Shown here piece by piece: positions 44,231-56,912 of a DNA stretch of 64,000 nt. Within the stretch, counting starts at the first letter, position 1. Every line of letters begins with the position of its first letter. The DNA comes from Cunninghamella blakesleeana. Lineage: Eukaryota > Mucoromycota > Mucoromycetes > Mucorales > Cunninghamellaceae. The stretch is taken from positions 2,067,501 to 2,131,500 of the forward strand of contig JAFCIZ010000002.1 in the NCBI GenBank assembly GCA_017871115.1, written 5' to 3'. A program made the position numbers and the translations under genes. The notes beneath the pieces were generated by a model. The model made no database searches. It saw nothing but the letters and a program-made list of their open reading frames with translations, and was not told where the DNA came from.

Positions 44231-44941
44231 TCGATACGTATACGTACATATATATGTATGTACAACAGATAAAACATCTTTGAAATAAAAAAAAATTACA
44301 AGTTTCATAAATGAAGATATGACAAATATAAAATATCTAATATTTTTTATTTTTATATTTTTATACAAGTTAAGAAAGTTTTGCCTTTTTTGTAATATGA
44401 ACCTATTTTTTTTGTATTATGTTTTTTGTTTTGGAATAAATCCTTTTTTTATTTTTGCTATGTATATAAATATAATATTTAATAATATAAAAATATAACG
44501 ATAATGTTATCAGACTATTGATAGTTCATTATTTTTTTAAAACGATCACTACAATTTAAATTAAAAAAAAACCCCCACACTATCCTTTCTCTTTTGCATA
44601 AATATGAAGAAATATAATTGATTTAACATAATTTTTTTTTTATTTTTTCATGGTGTAATTACAATAATTTACATAAAATTTCGTTTATTTGTGCACTTAT
44701 TTACTATATAAAACATAATCATAAAAGTAATAATAATTTAAGGGTTCATAAAACTTTGATACATATATACTATTTCTTAAACAAATAGATAAATAAATAA
44801 GTAAAGCTTTAATGCTTTAAATAAATAAATAAATACAAAAAAAAAAAGAGAGAGGGAAAGAAAGAAAGGGAAATATGATATATGTGTGTGTGTTATATAA
44901 AATGAGCAAAATTAATAAAGAAATAAAAATCAATTTGAAAC
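44231..44941. other. convergent 3' flanks of SCAI and fungalysin
   Basis: AT tracts only. Neither strand has a supported coding frame. A GT microsatellite (44884-44892) is present. Confidence 0.55.
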
Positions 44942-47507
44942 TTATTCCTTGCATTCGGATGGAACTTCATAACTTTCTTTACGTTGTTCAATCCAGCCTT
45001 GTCTGGCCAATTTAGCACCCTTACCAAGACCGCGTTTGGCAAAAGCTTTATAAATATCACAATAATTTGAACCACCAGTTAAAGCCTTATCAGCATCAAG
45101 AATAGCATCACGAGCATCAGTGAAAGAGGGAGAGCATGGCTGTAATTTCATACCATCAATAACTAATTGGACAGCTAAAGTATTACCATGGCTAACAATA
45201 TGTTGTTTAACAGCATCTAAATCTTCATGAGAAAAGACTGGAACGCCTCGTTCATTTGTACTTAAAGGTGATGAAGGTGTAGGTGGGAACCATTGGCTAG
45301 TGAAACCATGCTTATCTACTAAATTCCAGTATACTTCGTATAACATTAAAGCCCAAACTTCACCTTTAGCATGAACACCCCAGTAATCAAAGCGATCCAT
45401 AATACGATAAGTACTTGGGTTGGTTTTTTCACTGGTAGAATACTATTTTTTAAAATAATAAAATAAAAATGAGTACCATTTACTACTTACTATATTCTTA
45501 TATATATACGTGTGATCATGTATTATTTTTTACCTTGTATTTTCTAATGCCTTCACCACCATTAGAGTAATCACCCATACCAAACTCAATATCACGCTTA
45601 TATTCAGGCTTCATACGAATAACTGTAGCGATGAAATCACCCCAACCTTCACCCATACCACCAGCTTCGCCCCATCCAAGACAATTACTATTTTTAGGAC
45701 CGCCCGTTAAACGATTAGAGACACCATGAGTATATTCATGAATCACAATACCACTTTCAAAATCACCATCTCTTTGGGGTTTAGTTTGATCCCACACATA
45801 CATACGCATTTTACCATGTTGACCATCTGGAGGAGTAGCAAAATTAGCATTGTTTTTACCAGATCCATCTTGAGCATTTGCAATTACAGCATCACCTTCA
45901 CCATCATCATTGGTAGCGGATCGACCACGACCTAAATTATCATGTTGGAAATTGCCAGCCTTTTCATCAAAACCATATCGGTGGAAGAAATCATGAGCAG
46001 TATTACACCAATAGAATAAGTTTGTTACAGCGGCATCTTCATAAGTAACGGGTTCATCAACATCAAAGCGAGCTTTATAATCAAAGACCAAAGCATCACC
46101 AAGATCACCGCTACCAGGATGGCCTTGAGGACGATAGTTTTCTTTCCAGCTGGACCCGCCATCAGGATTAGTATGAGCATATACATTATTGCCAATGGTA
46201 ACATTAAAAGTATAATTGTCTACATTTTTTTTATTATTCGAATAAGCGCCTTGAGAATGCCAGCCTTCAGGACTTGCAAAGGTATCAAAAGGATTTTTAA
46301 GTAATTGTTGGTCAGTATCAGATGGATCATTTGAACCAAATGGAATAACATTATAATAAGCATCTGAAGGACCCTTTTTTTTATCATCGAAAGAAAAAGG
46401 GGAAGCTTCATGGACCCAGTCATTTAATGCTACCATAGTTCCATCAAAGGCATGAACTTGAGCACTATACCAATTATCTTCTAATTCCATTTCAAGGTCC
46501 CATACAAGAGCCAATTGGCCATCATCTTGTTGTACGTAAGCTCTTTTTACTTTCACAGGACTGGCTGTAAAGGGAACATTTTCAAACTGAATAATAACAT
46601 CATCATTTTGATCATGAGGTTTAAATGAATAACTGGGAATCAAATCGCTGGGTTTTAATCGACTTGCTAAACTAGCATTGGGTAATTTATGTTTCACAAA
46701 GTTAAATAATGCAACCACTGCTTCATTTGGTGTTATCATTTTAGTCCCTTTAACAAACTCATAATCGCCTTCTATCTTATCATTGGTTATTCGCTCATCC
46801 ACTTCCCCTTTAATACTGCGGTGTGTACCAAGAATGATTTGCGTAATTCCATTTTGTAATTGCTAAAATAATAATAATAAAAATAAATAATTTAAATAAA
46901 AAAAGTAATAATATAGATAAGTAAATAAATAAATAAACTGAAACACTCTATATTATACATACTAGTATTATTTGAAAATCATTATTTGTTTTTATTTTTT
47001 TGTTGTTTTTTTTTTTAATTGAGGCATTATTATTTTTTTTATTTCTTTTTTATATATTCTTACTTGGAAAATAGTTGTTGGTTTTGAAGAAGATTTTTGA
47101 ATTTTAGATAAAGGCTGAGCAAAAGAATCACCATAAGATAAGATCTGACCATTTGGAAAAACATTTACATTAATGTTACCGTTTAATACTTGTAGGCCGT
47201 TAACTTTTTGACGCAAGTGAACGTGAGTTACACCGTTAAGATCAGATTTATAAGAAGAATGAATAAAGTAATCGCTTGAAGTTAACTTTTGGCGTACAAA
47301 ATCTAAAGCGGCTTGTTCAGGATTTACTTTACCACCAGCTAAAGTATGGAAAGTATCAATATTATTATCAGCAACATATTCTTTACGAATGCCAATAGGT
47401 CCAAAATTAGGAACTAGATCGTTAGCTTGTTCTAAAGGTAAAGTAGCTGACAGGACTTGGCCAACACCAAAAAATAAACATATAGCTGAACTGATAGGGT
47501 ATTTCAT
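44942..47507 (-). CDS. secreted M36 metallopeptidase (fungalysin)
   Basis: Three exons: 47064-47507, 45534-46862, 44942-45442, giving 757 residues. A signal peptide ([20 protein letters not shown], cut near residue 21) is followed by an FTP-type propeptide ([20 protein letters not shown]) that keeps the enzyme inactive. The catalytic domain includes [32 protein letters not shown], the zinc motif HEYTH (about 523-527) and the downstream zinc glutamate in GEGWGDF (about 553). Fungalysins are broad extracellular proteases used for nutrient acquisition. Length and architecture are complete. Nothing suggests inactivation. Confidence 0.95.
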
Positions 47508-49668
47508 TATAAATTAATAGCTTGTATTATAATAAATAAAATAAATGATAATAATAATAATAATAACAAACAAAGATATATTAAATAATAAACAATAAAT
47601 ATATATACAAAAGTAGAATTATATATATATTAAAAAGTAGCAAGTGAAAAAAAAAAAAAAAAAAGTTAAGAAAAGAAAGAGGGTAATAAATTAGCGACTG
47701 GACGGATTTATAAAATAAAAAAAAATAAAAACTTAGGGGTGGGCAAAAATATAAAAAGCCGGAGCTTTAAAATGATAGGCTGGTTTTTTTTATTATTATA
47801 TTAAGATACAAGCAAAATGGTAGGCTAGTTATCACGCGACTACAAGTCATCATACCTCATGATACAATATCTATATTTTTTCATTTCATTGGTACTGTTT
47901 TAATATAATTTTTTTTCTTTTTTAATCATATTGTTGTTAATGTATTATTACTATTTAAATAACAATAATGATGTTATCTAACAGCTTTATGATTTCATTA
48001 TAATGAAACTCTGCATGTTTATTATTTACATATAATTAATGTATGTTTTTTGAGCTTTATCTTATAATAATCATTTTTTTTTTTAATTCTTGAATGTATA
48101 TTCCGCATGAAGATAAATAATTTTCCTGATAACTTGATATTTATTATATGTTTATTTACAAACAATCAATACATTTAATCATTATCTGGAAATAAAACTT
48201 TTTTTTAAAATAAAAAAAATTTACAGAATATTATTTTATTATCAAATACACGTTATAAATTAACATACATGTAAGAAAGTATATATACTAATATACTCAC
48301 AACATATAACTTTTAAAGAAAAGAAAAAAAAGGGGGGGTACACAGCCCTACATACTCAGTTGACTTTCGATACTGTGTCCTCCCCGAAGACCTATTATAG
48401 CTCCGAAGATGAGGGTCAAGATTATTTTTTAGTGAATATACTTTATATTTAATTATCATTTTGGGTAGAAGCGACCATTTATTATGATTTTTTCTTTTTT
48501 CTCTTTTTAGTTACATTATTAAAAATAATTCAAAAAAAGTAAAAGATAAATAATCACTGGTCTAATTTTATATAAACAGAGTACATGTAATAAATTTAAT
48601 AATAATAATGAAAATAATTACTGCAATGCTATCAGGCTGAGTTAAACCATTGTTGAAATAGTACGTGTAGTAAGGGTAAAAATATGAATACTAATTTGCA
48701 TGACAGGACATAGTAACTCTAAAGCTTGTTATATTTCGTTAAAACCATTATAATAATATGATCAATTGTAGTAGAAATTGGTACAAAGGCCAGATGATAT
48801 ATCCTTAGTATCATGAAAGTGAATAAAAATAGCAATAGAGAGCCAGTACTTTGTGTAATATAGCATTATTTTAACAATAAAAAATAGTATACTGACCTGA
48901 AAAAAGAAACTGCGCATTTTTTATAAGAGTAAATCAGTACGTTTAATAAAAACAGAATAACAACATGGATAAAAAAGATATCCGTCTTGGGTAAAAAATA
49001 AATAAAAGTTAATGGTTAGGGTAAAAAAAATCAGGAATTAGAACAAATATAAAAAATAATCAATATCTTTCATGATGAAAAAGGTTAATACCAGTAATAG
49101 TGAAAAAGAGTAATACTTTGAATAGTAAAAGAGACCATAATGTAGTATTAAAAAAAAAGCTAGCAACAACAATTAGTAAAAGCTACCACGAGAGAAAACT
49201 ACGAAGACAGCTTTCTGGAATCTTAAAAGACCATAAATAAGGCTAGTGTATCTATTTTAATAACTTAACTAGGGTAGATTTATAAATTCATTTTCTTACA
49301 CAACAATATATATAATAAAATACAATACCTTTTGCATAATAAGTAAGAGTCTACCAAGAATCGGACTTAAAAATATATTTATTAGGTCTTTTATTTATCG
49401 CATTTTCCTAGCGGTTTTTTTGATACATACATTTTATATACAAGTATATATTAGATTATCAATCTACAATAGTAAAAATAATATTTATCATAAGAGAAAT
49501 TAATTTTGGCTATACGATTTTTAATATAAAAAAACAGAGGGTAAAGAAAGATGAAATATCAATAGATTTTTAAAAATGCAAATTTAAAATCCCGCTTTTT
49601 TTTGAGACTTAAAAATCTTTGTGTCTTTACCCATCTTTTATTTCTTAATCCTATTATATCTTGTAAAA
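47508..49668. other. gene-poor stretch, fungalysin promoter and AT-rich DNA
   Basis: The first 350 bases hold the probable fungalysin promoter (GGGGTGGGCAAAAATATAAAAAGCCGGAGC, in two blocks at 47736-47765). Beyond that, apart from the GC island at 48332-48433, I see no gene on either strand over about 1.8 kb. Confidence 0.5.
48332..48433 (+). ncRNA. candidate structured RNA (GC island, stem, T run)
   Basis: A GC-rich block about 100 bases long sits in very AT-rich DNA. GGGGGGTACACAG (48333-48345) pairs with CTGTGTCCTCCCC (48373-48385): 13 positions with one G-T wobble and one mismatch, and a 27-base loop. A second, weaker GACC/GGTC hairpin follows (about 48389-48417), then six T at 48425-48430, as at Pol III ends. 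A TATATATACTAATATACTC stretch lies about 50 bases upstream. It matches no RNA family I know; a regulatory inverted repeat is the alternative. Confidence 0.25.
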
Positions 49669-49976
49669 ATGGCAAGTAAGGTTAAAAATAAAAATTATAA
49701 TAAACATCTTGAATTCACACTTATTAAAGCAATCATTCTTTTGTTTTCTTTACTATATAAATATAAATACAATTTTTTCAAAAAGAATAAAATATTATTT
49801 AATTTTTTAAAACGTATATGACGATATGGCTTGAATATGATTATTTAATTTATTCAGCCAATTTAAATCTATTGTATAAAGACGGTTTACATATGCGTAT
49901 TAATGACACTATTAATCTGTTGGCACTTCCTGTTCATTGGTTTATTATTTATTGGGTAAAACAATATATAACTTGA
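49669..49976 (+). CDS. possible small two-exon protein or gene remnant
   Basis: Candidate exons 49669-49813 and 49858-49976 (44-base GT-AG intron) are in phase and encode 87 residues. The N-terminus is basic (MASKVKNKNYNKHLEF), followed by a hydrophobic helix (TLIKAIILLFSLLYKYK). Exon 2 reads LLYKDGLHMRINDTINLLAL and PVHWFIIYW. A patch CCCGCTTTTTTTTGAGACTT 60-80 bases upstream resembles local promoters. I recognise no family. It may be a remnant of a larger membrane protein. Confidence 0.3.
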
Positions 49977-50525
49977 ATATAATTATATATACTACTAGCC
50001 CAATCTTCACGATTGTTTTATCAAAACTAGTCTGCATACAGAAAGTGATGTCGTTATGTATCTATTAAAATTTTAAAGTATTAGGCATACTATGTATAGT
50101 ATGATGCTGTAAAAATCGTCCATATATAAAATATAATTATATCATTGATATGGTAAAAATTTAAGCCATTGGTAAATTATCAATGGAGATACGTGGACTA
50201 TTTACTTGATATAGATTAGATAACATCTAATTTTATTCTCCCGTACTATTTTATTATATTTTCATTTTTAAATTAAAATAAAATAGATAACATTAGATAT
50301 AGTATTATGAGAAATAATTAAAATGATTATTTTAATATGTATTAAAAATAGATAAAGAAAATGGTAAAAACTAATAAAGTTTTAAAAAAAGAAATAAGCT
50401 GTTTTTGAGCAAATTTTACCAAGAAGGGGGAATTTTCAAAAAAAAAAAAAGAGGAGTTTGAAAAGTTTTAGATAGATAGAAAAAATAGATAGTTTTAACC
50501 TTATTTTTTTTCTTGTTTTTTTATT
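49977..50525. other. intergenic before the tubulin cofactor C gene
   Basis: It contains a seven-base-pair hairpin CATACTA-TGTA-TAGTATG (about 50086-50103). A patch AAGAAGGGGGAATTTTC (50420-50436) and GAGGAGTTTGAAAAGTTTTAG (50452-50472, two blocks) lie 55-105 bases upstream of the next start. No gene is seen. Confidence 0.45.
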
Positions 50526-51597
50526 ATGGTTGAACCAACAGCAACACAAGCATCTAACAACTTTTGGGTTGAATTTAAAAATGAAAAACAATGTAATCAA
50601 TACTATTATATTTGAAGTAATATTTAAATATAAATAATATTACCAAATATATACTATTATGAACATGATGATAATATTTTTTCTATTAATCTATATTCTT
50701 TATTTTTCACTTTTCATTATAGCAATAATTGAATCTATAGAACAATCCCACACGATATCAAAAACTCAACTACAAGAACACTTTAATATTATTTTACAAA
50801 AAATAAATCAACTTGATAAACGTATCACTAAAGCAACAGAATATATCCCATCTTATGATGAGCGCCAATATGCTTTGGTAAAATATTATATATATAAAAT
50901 AAAGTTCAACGTGTTAGGCTAACTATATATATATATATATATATCATTTATATAGCAAATACGTGAATTAAATAGCTTATTGGATACAGCACGAAAGGAA
51001 CTAACACCAAAACCCAAGTTTTCATTTAAATCAAAATTAAATAAAGCAAAAGCACCAGCTAATACTAATAATAATACCACGTTGACAACAAGTAATTTAA
51101 ATAGGAAACTATATAAATATATATATCAGTATTATTTACTAAACCTTCTTTTTTTTGGACCATGATCTGTTTTTTTTTTAAAAGAGGATTCTGATAGTAT
51201 TAAAAAAGAAGAAGAAAAAGTACATGGTTTGGAAAATACGATTACATTTAACGGAATATCAAATCAAGCACTTATATTACCAAGCCAATCTATTATCAAT
51301 AACAACAACAATAATAATAATAACATTGATATATCGCTATCTCAACTTGAAAAATGTGTTATATGGTTAATCAACGATTCAATAGAAATATCAACAATAC
51401 ATATTAAGGATGTCAAAAATTGCATTATTGTTTGTGGTATTGTAAAAGGATCAGTTTTAATTTATGGACTTGAAAATTCAATTATAACAGTTGATTGTCA
51501 CCAAGTAAATAAAATAGACATGTCAAAAAAAAGAAATAAAGAAACGAAAAGAAAAGAAAAAAAAAGAAAATCAAACAAGTATATATTAAGGATCTTT

Positions 51598-51630
<33 letters not shown>

Positions 51631-52045
51631 CTTTCATTATCATTATTTAAAAAAAGTTTAGAATGCATGACGCTTGTAACGTAGAAGTCTTATTGAATGT
51701 ATCTAGTCGGCCAATTATGGAAGATTCAAGTCGTATTTCTATTGGTGATCTAGTTAATAACAAGGTAAATAAATATATACATATACATTTTTTTCACTCT
51801 CTTTTTACAACGTGACATATAACTTTATTTCTCTTTTTCCCTCGATATTATTATTATTATTATTATTATTTATACTATAGCCATCCAATAATTATTTTGA
51901 TCAGATGGAAGACTTTAATTGGCTAAAGCAACAAGCGTCTCCAAATTGGACTCTTATGAAAAATGATAGAAAAGAGCAACTTATCAAGTTAACACAAAGA
52001 ATGATAGGACAAGAGCAACTTGACTCATTGTTATCTTTAGGATAG
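50526..52045 (+). CDS. TBCC: tubulin-folding cofactor C
   Basis: Six exons: 50526-50592, 50723-50877, 50956-51091, 51185-51504, 51657-51764, 51881-52045, giving 316 residues. The N-terminal half is helical (TQLQEHFNIILQKINQLDKRI), like the tubulin-binding spectrin-like region. The C-terminal C-CAP/TBCC beta-helix shows VKNCIIVCGIVKGSVLIYGL and, across the exon 4/5 junction, CHQFRMHDACNVEVLLNVSS, then RPIMEDSSRISIG. TBCC completes the tubulin folding supercomplex and triggers GTP hydrolysis on beta-tubulin. The usual catalytic arginine lies in the QFRMHD segment and is present. Intron 4 holds a run of about 31 T. Confidence 0.88.
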
Positions 52046-52480
52046 AAAAATAAAAAAGTGTAGATACCTATATGTTTTTATTCCGCCCCTTTTTTTTATT
52101 TTCTTTTTTAGTGTATTTATTATTATTATTATTATTGCATAGAGATTAAAATCTTTATTTTTATTGGTGGTTTCAATCATGATAAACATTTTAAAGTTTT
52201 CCGTTTTTAATAAAAAAATGTTCTTCAGTATAAAAATGGAAAAAAAATAATGGTGGAGATGATAGGATGTTTTATAAAAATTTTTGGATTCTCACGAGTT
52301 TTTTTTTTTTAAAAAAAAAAAAAAAGAAAATCGTTTCGGTATGAATTTTTATGCCAATTAAATGCGTAAATGGAATGAAAAAAAATGCTATCTCATACTC
52401 TAATAAAGTGTTGACACTGTTTATAAAATTTCATATATAGATCATGAATCCTACTACGTGTTATTCATTAAATATAAATC

Positions 52481-52512
<32 letters not shown>

Positions 52513-52998
52513 TCATATTTTAATGATCACGTAATAAAATATGAGAAAGATTATCTATATTTATTTTATTTATTTATTAAATATCTTTTATCATAAAAAA
52601 TAATTGTGGAACTAAATAAAGAAAAATTCGAAAATCATCAATTTTTTTTTTTCGTGGGAAAAGTACTTTAATGTGCGAAAGTTTTTTCATGTACGAAATG
52701 TGACAGTATAATGAGGTGGGGATAAGATAAGATTTATTTTAGTTTTGAATTTAATAACATAGAACCTATAATCACACACATGCGTAACAAAATAAATAAA
52801 TAAATCAATCATCAAAAAAGAATAATGGAAGGAAAAAAAAAAGTCATAAACCTAATATCAATTTTAATGAAACAAAAAAAAAAAAAAAAAATAAAGATAT
52901 AAAAATGATCCATTTTTTTGTTTCTTTCTTTTCATTTTTTATAAAAAGACTCAATACTTATATTCAGTATATAAACAACTTGTATTAATCAAACAACA
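52046..52998. other. intergenic: TBCC 3' flank and IDO promoter
   Basis: A patch with GTGGGAAAAGTAC, AATGTGCGAAAG and CATGTACGAAATGTGACAG (52650-52710) holds a repeated GTRCGAAA word and is the likely promoter region. A TA microsatellite (about 52486-52510) is present. No coding frame. Confidence 0.45.
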
Positions 52999-54697
52999 AT
53001 GGCTTCTATTTTCCTTAAACAACGATCTTATGTAGTACGGAGTGGTTTCACCCAAGGATTTTCTTCTTTGATCAAGCAACATGGGCAATCTTCTTTACGG
53101 AGCGGTTTACGCGGATTTTCAGTTTTAACTCAACAAGTCCAAGATTCCTCCTTACCTATGTTTATGGTTGGTACCCCTAATGGGTTTTTACCTAGACAAG
53201 ATCCCTTGGCTGTTCTTCCTGATCAATTTCAACGTCTTGAATCATTATTGCAGCGCATGCCTATTCAATTGTTGGATGGCCAACCTGGTTTGTTGGCTAG
53301 CGGTCAGTTTGGTGAAGCCGTAAGAGATGAATTGCCCTTGTATGATATTGATAATATTCATGATCAGCATCTACTTTCTGGTAAATATATATATATATAT
53401 ATATATATAGTTATAAAAAATAAACTCCCATAAAACTAAATTATCTTTTCTTTTAATTATGTATATAAATATCTAGCTCTTTTCCGTGATTATTCCTTCG
53501 CTGCTTCTGCTTATTTACTTGAACCTTGCGATGTCCTTTATCGTCAACGTGGTGAATATGGTTATGGTAGAAAGGTGTTACCTATGAATATTGCTGTTCC
53601 TTTGGATAAGGTTGCTAAAAAAATCAATAGCAAACCTTTTATGGAATAGTAAGTATATTTTTTATTGTTGATATTATCATTTGATAAATGATTAACCCAT
53701 TTTAATTTTTTATATTTCTTTTTTATTACTATAATCATTAATATTATATAATAGTGCTTTGAGTTATGCGTAAGTTTTTTAAATTAATTTATTTAATACT
53801 TGTATAATCAACTCTGTTTCGTTTGATTTAATTGATTATTTATTTATATATATTTCTATTCTATATAGTCTGTGTAATTATAAACGCTTGAATCCCTTAG
53901 GTGATCTTTCTTATGATAATCTTGCTTTAGTAAGATCATTTGCTGGAAGTGAATCTGAGTAAGTTAAAAAAAGTGAAGATAGCTATAATTAGTTAAGATT
54001 AATACAAATATTTTTATTTTATCTTTTATCTCTAATTATTATCTTTTTTTTATTTTTTTAATATGTAATTAACAGAAAAGGATTTATTTTGAACCATGTT
54101 ACTATGGTGGCTCATTCTCCAAAACTGATCAAGTATTCAATGGGAGCTCTGGAAGCTGTCGAAAAGAAAGATCGCGCAAAATTTGATCAACAATTGGCTG
54201 GTATGAATGAAACCTATGAATGTATCAATGGTGAAATGGAACTGATGTGGGGTAGAAGCTTACCAGAAGATTATGTTGATTTCAGAACTTTCATTATGGG
54301 TACTAAGAACCAAGTAAGATAATAATTATAATTGTTCAATATAAATAATTATACACAAGCATACTATTTTTATTTTATTTTTTAAATTTATAACTTACAT
54401 ATACATATATATTATATAGCCCATGTTCCCTGATGGTGTTATTTATGAAGGTGTTAGCGATCAACCAGTTGTTCATCGTGGTGAAAGTGGTGCCAATGAC
54501 AGTCTTGTTCCTCTTGGCGATAATTTGTTGCAAATCACTGAAAGAATGCCTGAAAATCCTTTGACCAATGTTCTTCGTGATTTCCGTACTTACCGACCTT
54601 CTAATCATCGTGAATTTTTGGAACACGTTCAAGAACGTGCCAAACAACTTAACTTGAAGGAATTTGCTTTACAAGATCCAAATTCTGCTGGTAAATG

Positions 54698-54737
<40 letters not shown>

Positions 54738-55204
54738 TATAATATATATAAAAACCATTATTTATTTCTATTTTTATATTTATTTTATTTATATAGCCTT
54801 GTACCTTTCTAATGTTGATCAAATCCGTGCTTTCCGCCATCGTCATTGGAATTTTACAAAGGAATATATCATTAAATATACCGATCACCCTGTAGCTACC
54901 GGTGGAAGCCCTATTGTTACATGGTAAACTTTTTTAAAAATAAAATAATATATATACGCAAACAAATCCATAGATGGCTAACTCTTATTTGTTTATTTAT
55001 TATTCTAGGTTACCTAACCAACTTAGTACCGTTTTGGATTTGTTGAATGAAGTTAGTAGTGGTATTAATCACAGTCAATTAACTGAAGGCAATAAGATTC
55101 GTGTTGAAGAAATTTCCAAACGTGCTGCTGCCCAAAAGCGTTTCCTTGATAGAGAAGTTGCCAAATTGAAGGAACGTTTCAAGAATCAAGATAAAGTTGA
55201 ATAG
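52999..55204 (+). CDS. IDO: indoleamine 2,3-dioxygenase family protein
   Basis: Eight exons: 52999-53380, 53477-53648, 53755-53769, 53869-53958, 54076-54313, 54420-54690, 54797-54923, 55009-55204, giving 496 residues. IDO landmarks: LFRDYSFAASAYLLEPCDVL, KVLPMNIAVPLDKVAKKI, EYALSYALCNYKRLNP, and FRHRHWNFTKEYI, where His406 aligns with the heme-ligand histidine of human IDO1, then the loop ATGGSPIVTWLPNQL. The enzyme opens tryptophan to N-formylkynurenine and feeds NAD synthesis. Residues 1-40 are basic and Ser/Arg-rich (MASIFLKQRSYVVRSGF), like a mitochondrial presequence. Exon 3 has only 15 bases (AL-SYA region). Confidence 0.85.
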
Positions 55205-55558
55205 TGGATTATAATTACCATTTTATGGAGCTGTTATCTATAGTTCCTTTTTTTTTTTTTTTTTTTTTATGTATATATCTTCTTTCATTCATAAAATGGT
55301 AGTTGTATATATATATATAATCCTTTTCTCCTTTTTTTTTTCTTCTATAACTGGCATTTATTTTTTATATTTATCTTTTAATTTATATAATAAAAAAATG
55401 TCATTCATCAATATTAAATTATGCTTGTCATGTTATATTTTCAAACTTTTTGTTAGTCTATATATATAACAATTTATTACATTAATCTAATTATTTAAAT
55501 TTAATTTAAATCATTTTATTTCTAATACTATAAAGGATAAAATAAGATATCTACTTGG
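55205..55558. other. convergent 3' flanks of IDO and QRI7
   Basis: AT-rich with a roughly 21-base T run near 55248. No gene is seen. Confidence 0.55.
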
Positions 55559-56912
55559 TTAATGTTGATACTTTGAAGAATGGGATTTTAAAGATTCTAT
55601 TGGCCATTTAGGTAAAGTTGTAATAGTATAATCGTCAATGAGACCAGCTCGTAATCGTTCTATTCCAGCCCATGCAATCATTGCCCCATTATCAGTACAT
55701 AATTGTGGTGGGGGACATATAAGAGGTAAATTGAAAGAATTGGCTAATGTTTCTAATCTGTAATGAATAATTTTAGCATTTATATTATTATGATTAGTAT
55801 TAATATTCTTTTTTTTTATTAATTTATTTTTTACCATACCTTGATCTAAAAAAGGAATTACTTGCTACACCTCCACTTACAACCAAAGCTGATAAAGGCT
55901 TTCCCAATTGAAGTATTTCCTTTTCCAAAGCCAACGATAATTTTTGTTCTATATGGCGAATACAAATCCATTGGAAAGCTGCCGCCATGTCATAGACACG
56001 TTGAGGGTCCTCTAAAACTTGATCTTGTTCAATTAATCGATTAACTGCTGTTTTTAATCCCGAAAAACTGAATGCCATGGTAGACTTATTTTTTTGTAAC
56101 AAAGGCATAGGCAATTGATTTATATAACGATCTGGTGTTCCTTTCAATGCTGCTTGTTCTAATGCTGCCCCTGGCCCACCTCTTCTTCCTTGAATCCAAG
56201 CTAGCTGTAAAGATCTTGCCGTTTTATCAATGGCTTCCCCTACTGCATTATCCAAAGTGGTAGCTAAGGTTGTGTAATCCCCAACTGAATTGACTGTTAA
56301 TAATAAAGTGTGTCCTCCAGATATTAAAAGTGTCATAAAAGGGAATTCAAGTCTATTATTATTATCATTATCTATTGTCGTGGTTGTTAAACGAGCTGTT
56401 AAAGCGTGTGCTTCCATATGATGAACGCCTATTAATGGTTTATTATGTACGGCGGCTAAAGTTTTTGCTGCATTTAAACCAACGGGTAAACAAGGAGGTA
56501 AACCTGGACCTCTTGTTACAGCTATAGCATCGATTTGATTGATTGTTAATTGAGCTTGATCTAAAGCTTGACAGATAACACTAGGTAAATGTTCTGAATG
56601 ACCTTTACTTGCTAGTGTTGGTACAACCCCTCCCATAGGTTCATGTAAAGCTTGTTGACCATGAACAACTTCAGATAAAATTTTTTTATCTGATCTGACT
56701 ATAGCTGCAGAAGTATCGTCACAAGACGTTTCAATACCGAGTACAACAAAAGGTTCTCTTAATTTATGTTTCATAATAGCTGTTGTCATAAAAGATCTTT
56801 TTTTTATAGTAATATTTAATGTTTTATTGGATGATTGCTTTATGGTTTTATATATAATATTTAATTGTCTGTTCCATGTTGCATTTATTAGGCTATTGTA
56901 TTGCAATATCAT
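55559..56912 (-). CDS. QRI7: mitochondrial tRNA t6A synthase Qri7/OSGEPL1
   Basis: Two exons, 55840-56912 and 55559-55757, giving 423 residues. Residues 1-50 are basic and rich in Asn, Ser and Thr, as in a mitochondrial presequence. The Kae1/TsaD core follows: [32 protein letters not shown], the metal-binding HHMEAHA (His165 and His169), [42 protein letters not shown] across the intron, and [16 protein letters not shown] at the end. Qri7 transfers threonylcarbamoyl to A37 of ANN-decoding tRNAs in mitochondria, without the KEOPS partners. An alternative start is the internal ATG at residue 42. Confidence 0.93.
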
